Source of the DNA: Gammaproteobacteria bacterium 39-13
Lineage (GTDB): Bacteria > Pseudomonadota > Gammaproteobacteria > Berkiellales > Berkiellaceae
Reading direction: 5' to 3'
Assembly: GCA_001898235.1 (NCBI GenBank)
Contig: MKTN01000066.1
Location: forward strand, 1 to 34,764
Length of the DNA stretch: 34,764 nucleotides
This document shows, in pieces, positions 7,845 through 14,035 of the stretch. Within the stretch, counting starts at the first letter, position 1. Each line of letters opens with the position of its first letter. A program made the position numbers and the translations under genes. Below the pieces are notes generated by a model. It saw nothing but the letters and a program-made list of their open reading frames with translations. It was not told the origin of the DNA and made no database searches.

Positions 7845-9806
7845 CTACACCTTCGGCGGAATAGGCTTCATCATCAAGTTGAAAGCGGATGGATAGCCCA
7901 ATCTTTGACGATAAATACTGGTAAAGGTGAGAACATTTTTAACATATTCTCTCGTTTCTTTATAGGGGATGGACTCTATCCAAATGTCAGCTTCTTGTTG
8001 TTCCTCTGGTAACCAGCGTAGGGTACGTGTTGGGCCGGCATTATAAGAGGCTGTAGCTAAAATGGTATGACTATGCATTTGATCTTTTAGATTTTTTAAA
8101 TAGACAGTACCAATTTCAACGTTTATTTTAGGTTCATGCAATGAATATTCAGAGTCATAATTGATAGCATGTTTTTTAGCAAGTGGTTTGGCCGTAGTGG
8201 GCAGAAGTTGTAATAGCCCTCGCGCTCCTGCAGAAGAAACTGCTTCAGTAAAAAAAGCACTTTCTTGCCTTGCTACACCAAAAACCCACGCGGGATCAAT
8301 GTTATGTCTTTTTGCATTACTGACGATATCCTTTTGGTGGGCTAGTGGAAATCTTAACTGAATATCATCCTTAAAATCAGCTTTTGCAATGGTAAATATT
8401 ACGACATCATGTAGATGCATTTGATGCGCTATTTGCGCAGCAGCTAAAATTTCTTGTTCATTCATTTTATCAACAGCTCTAAACCATTCAACGCGAGCGA
8501 TAGCTGTTTTTCCAAGATGTGTAAGTTCGTGAAATCTTACTATTGCAGGTAATTCGTTCACATGTTTTATCATGGCCGGTTCAGTTGGAACGGCTTGATG
8601 ATGCATAGAAAGCGATTGTTTTAAGTGTAAGCTTGAAACAAAACCATAGTAGCTCCTGGAGGCCGCAAGCTGTTTGTAAATAGGTAATGCTTCAGCTGTA
8701 TTCCCCATTGCTTCCATGGCTCGAGCTCGCCAGTAGCGCCAACTCTTATCATCTTTTAATTCATTTGGCAGTCGGTTTATCCACATTAGTGCATCAGCCC
8801 AATCGTTTTGTACTAGTGCTAATCGGATCCGCCATTCAAGCGCAGGAGTATCTAAGGTATCATCTGATAATTGAGCAAGCCATTCTCTTGCAAAAGGACT
8901 TCGCTGATGTGCAAGGTATACAGCAATATCGCGTTCAATTTTTCCACGTTGGCTAGTTGAAAAAGCGAAATTATCTTTTTGCGCTTTCCACCATTGTAAA
9001 GCCTTTTCTGGTTGTCTTCTTGCTAATAGTCCCATACCTTGGGTGAGCATCTTCGCTGTTATTTTATCGTTTGTCTCTAAACGTAAAAGAAAGTTTTCAG
9101 ATAAAAGTAAGTAAGGATTTTTAATTAATTTTTCCCATTCATGTGCAAAAGAGCGTTCTTTCGCTGGGAGTTGTTTAACCAGATGTTTTGCTAGCGTAAA
9201 ATTTTTCTCGTCCAAAGCGAGTTTGAATCGGTCCCAAATAAGCTTTTCAGTTAATCCTCCTGTTTTTGCCCAAGCCTTAAATAACTGATCGCATAAAGGA
9301 GGAAGGGAGTGTCCCACCAACCAAAGTGACTTCGCTTCCTTGAGATGAGCAGGATTCTGAGTCAGTTGAAATTGAGCGTAGTGGTAAGAGCAGGCGAGCT
9401 CTTCATTGGTATTATTTTTTGGATAACCTTTTACAAACTGCGTCCAATTTTTGCTTTTGGCCATTTGTTCTAGCCATAAATTTCGCAGCGATTGATTGTA
9501 GGGAAAATCAGGATATTTTTGAGAAAATTTTTCTATTTGCTCCAGACTGACACTGGCTGGTTTGGTTGTTTGAATTTTATGCTTTAAATCATAGTATATT
9601 AAATAAGGATATAGCGGGTAAGTGGTGATTTTCGCAGCCAAACGTTCATAATTAGCATGGTCATTTTTCTTTAAGGCATGTTCTGCCCGGATAAAAATGT
9701 CTCTTTGTGTAGCAAGCTCTTCTTGCGAGAGAGTGCCTGCAAAAGAGGAAAAGCTTAAATGAACTATACAGAGTAAAAAGCACGCACGCAGTATATGCCA
9801 ATTCAT
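7845..9806 (-). CDS. slt: Soluble lytic murein transglycosylase (Slt70 type)
   Basis: A periplasmic enzyme that cleaves the MurNAc-GlcNAc bond of peptidoglycan to give 1,6-anhydro-muropeptides. I chose the ATG at 9806 because it gives a clean signal peptide (MNWHILRACFLLCIVHLSF, cut near SFAG). The frame extends to a TTG at 9884, but that would place 26 charged residues before it. About 450 residues of helical repeat (U and L domains) follow. The C-terminal catalytic domain shows ARQESAF with the catalytic Glu at about residue 515, GARGLLQLLP, and ASYNAGP. Length about 653 fits Slt70. It is divergent from pabA. Its products are the substrates of NagZ, encoded further right. Confidence 0.93.
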   Translation of the reverse strand: MNWHILRACFLLCIVHLSFSSFAGTLSQEELATQRDIFIRAEHALKKNDHANYERLAAKITTYPLYPYLIYYDLKHKIQTTKPASVSLEQIEKFSQKYPDFPYNQSLRNLWLEQMAKSKNWTQFVKGYPKNNTNEELACSYHYAQFQLTQNPAHLKEAKSLWLVGHSLPPLCDQLFKAWAKTGGLTEKLIWDRFKLALDEKNFTLAKHLVKQLPAKERSFAHEWEKLIKNPYLLLSENFLLRLETNDKITAKMLTQGMGLLARRQPEKALQWWKAQKDNFAFSTSQRGKIERDIAVYLAHQRSPFAREWLAQLSDDTLDTPALEWRIRLALVQNDWADALMWINRLPNELKDDKSWRYWRARAMEAMGNTAEALPIYKQLAASRSYYGFVSSLHLKQSLSMHHQAVPTEPAMIKHVNELPAIVRFHELTHLGKTAIARVEWFRAVDKMNEQEILAAAQIAHQMHLHDVVIFTIAKADFKDDIQLRFPLAHQKDIVSNAKRHNIDPAWVFGVARQESAFFTEAVSSAGARGLLQLLPTTAKPLAKKHAINYDSEYSLHEPKINVEIGTVYLKNLKDQMHSHTILATASYNAGPTRTLRWLPEEQQEADIWIESIPYKETREYVKNVLTFTSIYRQRLGYPSAFNLMMKPIPPKV

Positions 9807-9944
9807 TTTGATGGCCGAATTTTTTTGTAAGGGAGAATAATTTATCATATCGCAGACATCATCAATTCGCGAGAACCTTTGCAACTTGATAAAACTTTGT
9901 TACGATGTGCGAAGCTTTATGAGTAAAAAAACTAACAAATTCCT

Positions 9945-10517
9945 ATGATCTTGTTAATTGATAATTATGATTCCTTTGTTTTTAATTTAGCTCGCTATGT
10001 AGCAGAGCTAGGGCATGAGTATGTCGTTTATCGCAATGATAAATTGAATATAAATGATATAAGGGAAATGGCACCTAGTCATATTATCATTTCACCAGGA
10101 CCTTGCTCGCCGAATGAAGCAGGGATTTCATTGTCGCTTATTGAGCATTTCAAGGCTGATATTCCTATTTTAGGGGTATGTTTAGGACATCAAGCCATTG
10201 CCCAGGCTTGTGGTGGAAGAGTTGTACGAGCAACTTATCCTAAACATGGGAAGGCAGATAAAGTTTATCACCAAAATGAAGGTATATTTAGAAATATACC
10301 TAGCCCTTTTACGGTGGGTCGTTACCATTCTCTAATAGTAGAAAATGAATCCTTACCTATGGAATTGAAAATTACGGCGTTGACAAAGATTGGGGAGATC
10401 ATGGCTTTACAGCATAGGGTGTATCCTATATTTGGCGTTCAATTTCACCCGGAATCTGTGCTAACAGAGCATGGACATACCTTGTTAAGCCACTTCCTGC
10501 AAAGCGCGGCTATTTAA
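9945..10517 (+). CDS. pabA: Glutamine amidotransferase component of aminodeoxychorismate/anthranilate synthase
   Basis: The protein hydrolyses glutamine and feeds ammonia to a chorismate-binding partner (PabB or TrpE). The class I amidotransferase triad is complete: C79 in GVCLGHQ, then H168 and E170 in FHPES. The oxyanion/PGPC block is PGPCSPNEAG (51-60), slightly different from the usual PGPCTPNEAG. Length 190 is normal for PabA/TrpG. No trpE, trpD or pabB lies beside it, so a free-standing role in folate synthesis, or a double role, is likely. No obvious Shine-Dalgarno precedes the ATG at 9945. The 3' end converges on the next gene with only 7 bases between stops. Confidence 0.9.
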   Translation: MILLIDNYDSFVFNLARYVAELGHEYVVYRNDKLNINDIREMAPSHIIISPGPCSPNEAGISLSLIEHFKADIPILGVCLGHQAIAQACGGRVVRATYPKHGKADKVYHQNEGIFRNIPSPFTVGRYHSLIVENESLPMELKITALTKIGEIMALQHRVYPIFGVQFHPESVLTEHGHTLLSHFLQSAAI

Positions 10518-10529
10518 TAATCGATTATT
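10516..10529. terminator. Palindrome at the convergent ends of pabA and the next gene
   Basis: AATAATCGATTATT is a perfect 14-bp palindrome overlapping both stop codons and followed by TTTT on the plus strand. It could act as a weak terminator for pabA. The stem is AT-rich, so strength is doubtful. Confidence 0.3.
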
Positions 10530-11430
10530 TTTTCTTGAATGAACCGCCAGGTCGCCCAGGTGGTTTGTTTTTAGGCGGATTTTTTTTGTTGGTGGGAGAT
10601 TTGGTTTTAGATTCTTGCCCTGAAGGTGAAGAGAAAAGGAAATTTATTCTTGATTGTGCAGCGTTTTCAGAAGAAAGCTCTGGTGTAGATGGTTTTGAAT
10701 AAAGTTCCTGTTTTAACTTTGTTCCTGGTTGAACAATAGAGGCTTCATTGTGATCGGGGTAATTTTTTTGACAAAATTTGATAAAAAAATTCTTAAGTTT
10801 TTCTTTGTCTTTGCAAAGAAATGAACCTTTAAACGGATCATGCAGCCAAAGATCTTTATTATTTAAAATAGCGAAACCAAGCGAGTGCATTTCATGTCGT
10901 GAGCTTAAAAGATTGGCAATAAGCACTTTTGGGGTAGATGCGCTGAGTAAATTTAATAAATTGTCAAAAAAGGTTTGATCAAGTTCTTTTTTAGGCGAAA
11001 TTTGATGAAGAGGCAGTTCTTCTTTTTCAGTAACCGCTGAAGTTTGCAAAAGTTGTAATTGAATTAATACTTGTTCTGCTTCAGGGTCTTGCTCTGCAAT
11101 ACGTTCTATTGTTTTGAGCCACTTTAAATTTAAGCGCAGTGACAACGTAGCTTGGTGTGCTTGAGGGTTAACAGGGACCATAAAAGGATCTTGCAGATAA
11201 GTAACTTCATCCTCCCAAAGCATTTTTTTCAAAGCTTGATCAGTGCTTTGCCTTTTGGATGTATGCGGGGAAGAACCTTCTTTGATATGATGCAACAAGA
11301 TTTCAGTTTGGCTTGTATGAAATTGTGCCAGCTGTTGATCACGCACTTTATCCAGTTCTTTTGCGCGCATAAGATGCCGTATAATCTGTGGCCAGCCTGG
11401 TGGTGCATATTCACGCGTATTGTCAGCCAT
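10525..11430 (-). CDS. Unknown protein with a YopT/C58-like His-Asp signature but no nucleophile Cys; possible effector
   Basis: I do not recognise the whole protein. Residues 175-225 resemble the C-terminal half of the C58 (YopT/AvrPphB) cysteine-protease fold: H182 in MHSLGFAIL, then D198 in LHDPFKGSF, followed by an aromatic/lysine-rich helix (KLKNFFIKF). The H-to-D spacing is 16 residues, as in YopT, and DP-F-x-G-x-F parallels the family's FDPN-G-F. No cysteine occurs before H182; the only two are at 206 and 220. The classical nucleophile is therefore missing, and the protein is either inactive or not a protease. The N-terminal half is helical and charged. The last 40 residues are Pro/Lys/Ser-rich and look disordered. 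There is no signal peptide. A secreted effector is possible but unproven. Confidence 0.55.
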   Translation of the reverse strand: MADNTREYAPPGWPQIIRHLMRAKELDKVRDQQLAQFHTSQTEILLHHIKEGSSPHTSKRQSTDQALKKMLWEDEVTYLQDPFMVPVNPQAHQATLSLRLNLKWLKTIERIAEQDPEAEQVLIQLQLLQTSAVTEKEELPLHQISPKKELDQTFFDNLLNLLSASTPKVLIANLLSSRHEMHSLGFAILNNKDLWLHDPFKGSFLCKDKEKLKNFFIKFCQKNYPDHNEASIVQPGTKLKQELYSKPSTPELSSENAAQSRINFLFSSPSGQESKTKSPTNKKNPPKNKPPGRPGGSFKKK

Positions 11431-11522
11431 ACGACATCGCCTACAACTGCATAAAGCCTATCTTATTAAGTATACACACTAACGTGCTGTGGATTCAATC
11501 ATCTTTCATGTATCTACAAACA

Positions 11523-11557
11523 GCGATTTTGCTTGTGAGAGAATCGCCATTTTTTTA
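11523..11557 (+). terminator. Orphan terminator-like hairpin
   Basis: GCGATT (11523-11528) pairs with AATCGC (11542-11547), then CA and a run of seven T. No plus-strand gene lies directly upstream, so it could end a small transcript or be chance. Confidence 0.25.
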
Positions 11558-11663
11558 GCTGATAATCTCTAAAGAACCTTTGCGATTAAAACCTAAATAT
11601 CATATGATGCCTTTTATTGTCGGTTTCAATGATGATTTCAGTTAAAGCGTTAAGGGGCTTATT

Positions 11664-11846
11664 GTGTTACAAAACGAACAAGGAAATATTCAAAAAATTG
11701 AAGTTCAACAAAAGCTCTATCTAGCTTATGCTCAGGCTGCTGAGAGATATGTAAGAAAACCAACGATTTATAATTGGGAAAAAAAGGAAAAAGCATTCGA
11801 AACTTATAATGCTACAATTATCCGATTTAAGAAAAATACCGACTAA
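11664..11846 (+). CDS. Small hypothetical protein (60 aa)
   Basis: Not recognised. It is a charged, probably helical protein with a Lys/Glu-rich centre (NWEKKEKAFETYNAT). What supports it is a strong ribosome binding site: AAGGGG at 11652-11657 lies 6 bases before a GTG start at 11664. A possible promoter -10, TATGAT (11603-11608), stands upstream. There is no signal peptide or membrane segment. A palindrome without T-run follows at 11917-11945. It sits alone between the C58-like protein and lexA. Confidence 0.4.
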   Translation: MLQNEQGNIQKIEVQQKLYLAYAQAAERYVRKPTIYNWEKKEKAFETYNATIIRFKKNTD

Positions 11847-12001
11847 GAAATCCTCGCCAAAATACTTAGCTTCGCAATGAAGTACGTTTCCAGTTAGTAA
11901 AATGAAAGTTTCCAATTGCAGTCACGTGAATGATATGTGACTGCATCAGGGTGAAACAAAATTAATATTCAAAGCCTAGTGATCTCTGTTTTTTTAATCA
12001 G

Positions 12002-12149
12002 TTAGCCTTACGCGAGGCGGAGCTATTCCAGTAGTTGTTTTTTAATGAGACATTAAGCTTCTGCGTAGTAGGACTGTATAGTGAATACACGATAGCTACG
12101 ATAGAGCGCAGGTAACAACCTGCCTTCGCTGAAGCTACGGCAAGGCTAA
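12002..12149. repeat. Nested imperfect palindrome, possibly a MITE-like remnant
   Basis: The outer arms are TTAGCCTT (12002-12009) and AAGGCTAA (12142-12149). Inside are CTGCG (12061-12065) with CGCAG (12107-12111), and a perfect stem GCAGGT-AACA-ACCTGC (12108-12123). A GAAGCTACGGC motif at about 12131 resembles the AAGCTACGGCG inside the REP-like element at 7720. No coding frame of size runs through it. Confidence 0.4.
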
Positions 12150-12208
12150 ATATCAGCCGCGTCGAAGCAATAGCGTAGACGGGAGCCTAAAAATTAAATG
12201 CGAAGAGT

Positions 12209-12236
12209 AGAAAACTCATCCCAAAGGGGATGAGTT
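12209..12236 (-). terminator. Rho-independent terminator of lexA
   Basis: Read on the minus strand, AACTCATCCC, loop CTTT, GGGATGAGTT and then TTCT form a perfect 10-bp stem (12213-12222 with 12227-12236). It starts 7 bases after the lexA stop. Confidence 0.75.
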
Positions 12237-12243
12237 AATCCAA

Positions 12244-12873
12244 TTACAAGCTACTTGTTCTAATAACGCCCACACCAACGCCTTCAATAACAAGCGGTTG
12301 CATGTTTGCGTTTAAATAGATGGGGGAATGATCAGGATTTTCTGCTCTTAATTCAATTTGATCGCCATGGCGGAAATACCGTCTTACGACCACTTTGTTA
12401 TTTACACGAGCAACAATAATTTTTCCATTCTCAGCATGATCGCAGCAGTGAACAGCGAGAAGATCGCCGTCTTTAATGCCTGCATTCATCAGAGTAAGGC
12501 CTTGTATTTGTAGCAAATAGTCAGGTTTTGGATTGAAGAATTCATTTTGAATGCGCATTCTGCCGTCAAAATTTTTCTCAGCATAAACAGGACCATCAGC
12601 ATTATGGGTTTTGACAATTGGTAAGCCAATACCATGCTCTTTTGCTAATTGAATACCGCGCGAAGTCCCTGGCGCTAAAGTAATCGCACCTTTGCGAGCG
12701 AGTGCTTTCAAATGATCTTCAGCGGCGTTAACAGAACGAAAACCTAAGGTTTTCGCTATTTCTGCACGCGTTGGAGGAGCACCCGTTTTCTCAATATGAT
12801 TACGGATAACTTGCAACACTTCGGATTGGCGACGAGTGAGATTCATTGATTGTGGAGAGGAACTTGTAGGCAT
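12244..12873 (-). CDS. lexA: LexA-family SOS repressor lacking all three autocleavage residues
   Basis: LexA represses DNA-damage genes until RecA stimulates its self-cleavage. The N-terminal winged helix is conserved (PPTRAEIAKTLGFRSVNAAE, then HLKALARKGAI), so it should bind CTGT-N8-ACAG. The C-terminal S24 peptidase-like domain aligns with E. coli LexA without gaps from GLPIV onward. The changes fall exactly on the catalytic positions: scissile Ala84-Gly85 is A92-D93, Ser119 is T127 (GLTL for GMSM), and Lys156 is R164 (VVRR for TVKR). I confirmed these from the codons GAT (12597-12595), ACT (12495-12493) and AGA (12384-12382). G85D is the classical uncleavable lexA3 change. Length 209 includes about 8 extra N-terminal residues. 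The start at 12873 has AGGGAAG upstream; Met10 has none. A canonical LexA could exist elsewhere in the genome. Confidence 0.93.
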   Translation of the reverse strand: MPTSSSPQSMNLTRRQSEVLQVIRNHIEKTGAPPTRAEIAKTLGFRSVNAAEDHLKALARKGAITLAPGTSRGIQLAKEHGIGLPIVKTHNADGPVYAEKNFDGRMRIQNEFFNPKPDYLLQIQGLTLMNAGIKDGDLLAVHCCDHAENGKIIVARVNNKVVVRRYFRHGDQIELRAENPDHSPIYLNANMQPLVIEGVGVGVIRTSSL

Positions 12874-12885
12874 AACTTTGCTTCC

Positions 12886-12901
12886 CTGTTCAAAGGTACA
12901 G
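12886..12901 (-). promoter_or_regulatory. Perfect LexA box (CTGT-N8-ACAG) upstream of lexA
   Basis: The 16 bases read CTGT, 8 bases, ACAG. The box ends 12 bases before the lexA ATG, touches its ribosome binding site, and lies just downstream of the -10, where a bound repressor would block transcription. Confidence 0.8.
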
Positions 12902-12905
12902 AACC

Positions 12906-12935
12906 AGTATAGCTATCGCATCTAGAGTTCGCCAA
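12906..12935 (-). promoter_or_regulatory. lexA promoter
   Basis: On the minus strand, TTGGCG (12935-12930) and TATACT (12911-12906) are separated by 18 bases. The predicted start falls inside the LexA box. Confidence 0.6.
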
Positions 12936-13131
12936 CTACGCTCACACTACATTAAAGAATATAACGAATTTCTAGCACAAATAATATTTTCATACATCAA
13001 TATTAAAATGAGATTGGCATTTTAGCAAAGTTTAGTGCGTTGCAAGATGTTAAATAAAACGAAATATTGGATTTAAAAAAAGGATAATGAACAATTGAGC
13101 ATTTTGTAGTGCACAAAAAGCATAAGAAATT

Positions 13132-13440
13132 TTAAGGTAATTCGCTTGGTTCTATATCAGAAAGTGGGCCGGACCAATCTTCTGGGTGAATCGTATCATC
13201 TGCATAACCTAAGTCTTCCCGAGGCATTTCGAATGGACCAGACCAATCTTCAGGCGCTGGAATTCGTTTTAAGTCGAGCTCATACCATGTTTCGAAATCA
13301 AGCTCTTCTATTTCTCCTGCAAAATATTGTATTTCCACATAGTCATCGAGATCGTCAGAAGCGACGACTTCAAAAATATGATTGTATTCCTGATCCTTGT
13401 ACCAATCACCGATTGCTGGGTGTTCATGGTGACGCATCAT
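13132..13440 (-). CDS. Small acidic conserved protein with a duplicated PEDWSGP motif
   Basis: A 102-residue, strongly acidic cytoplasmic protein. It resembles a small family of uncharacterised gammaproteobacterial proteins, possibly DUF6763 (from memory, not checked). Features are GDWY near residue 11, FEVV, EIQYFDGE-like EIQYFAGEIEELD (37-49), ETWYELDL, and two copies of PEDWSGP (about 63 and 86). Aromatic and acidic residues dominate, with no signal peptide or membrane segment. It starts at a double ATG with AAGGAG directly upstream; 13437 gives better spacing than 13440. Function is unknown. It is upstream of, and in the same direction as, lexA, but 258 bases separate them, so co-transcription is unlikely given the lexA promoter. 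Confidence 0.75.
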   Translation of the reverse strand: MMRHHEHPAIGDWYKDQEYNHIFEVVASDDLDDYVEIQYFAGEIEELDFETWYELDLKRIPAPEDWSGPFEMPREDLGYADDTIHPEDWSGPLSDIEPSELP

Positions 13441-14035
13441 TCTCTCCTTTTCAAAAATTTAGGGAGTTCTTCCACCCTCTATTCATAGCATTCCTTATCT
13501 TCTTAAGATATCACTGTCAGAGCTGTTATGTCATCTAGTTAGCACAAATGTATGGATGAACATGCTAATTTGTTTTAAAATCAATGAATTAAGTGCTTTT
13601 AAAATTGTTTAGTTGCTTGACATGAAATAAGACAGCGCAGTAGTTTAACCACTTAAAAAGCACTTTCTTCGAAAGCTAAGTTGGTAATCTTCTGACCTAT
13701 AACTTTAACAACTTATATTTTAAGAGAGGTCTAAGAGCTTGTTTAAATTAACAGGTAAAGAAGTCCAATACCCAAGACTTTCTGATGTCGTAGGGTATAT
13801 GATGCGTAGAGGAAAATATTTTTGTATTTCATCTATTGTGAGTCATGAATTTGTTTTTTTCTCCGATATTTACCAAATACACTTCAAGATGCGAAGGGGT
13901 GAAGTGTTACGCTACTGTCGGGGGCTGCCAAAGTTAGGGTGAAACAAATCGGAATGCGGCCCACACTTTATCAATATAGCTGTGTGCCTAAAAACGTTAT
14001 GGGAAGAGTGTGTGACTTAAAAGGGAGTAATGGAT
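13441..14035. other. Gene-free stretch upstream of fadE
   Basis: No convincing gene. A 67-codon frame from a TTG at 13739 has no recognisable features. The stretch holds inverted repeats AAGTGCTTTTAA (13591-13602) and TTAAAAAGCACTT (13653-13665, one extra base). These flank a TTGACA (13617-13622) that with TAGTTT (13641-13646, spacing 18) could be a promoter. This may be the control region of the fad operon, although it lies about 370 bases from fadE. Confidence 0.45.

Larger units (their letters stand above)
11847..12243. other. Gene-free stretch with several palindromes
   Basis: No convincing gene. It holds a 9-bp hairpin (11917-11925 with 11937-11945, TGCAGTCAC/GTGACTGCA), a nested palindromic block at 12002-12149, and the lexA terminator at 12209-12236. 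Confidence 0.6.

Noticed and set aside
12073-12090. Possible second LexA box (CTGTATAGTGAATACAC)
   Set aside because: The right half is out of register: there is no ACAG after 8 bases, and it lies inside a palindromic block away from a gene start.
13146-13538. Plus-strand frame of 130 codons
   Set aside because: Antisense to the small acidic protein at 13132-13440, which has a good ribosome binding site and family-like motifs.
13739-13942. Frame of 67 codons from a TTG start
   Set aside because: No family resemblance, rare start codon, and an unremarkable sequence; treated as non-coding.
11948-13948. Shared 13-mer AGGGTGAAACAAA at 11948 and 13936
   Set aside because: Chance-level length with no similarity in the flanks.
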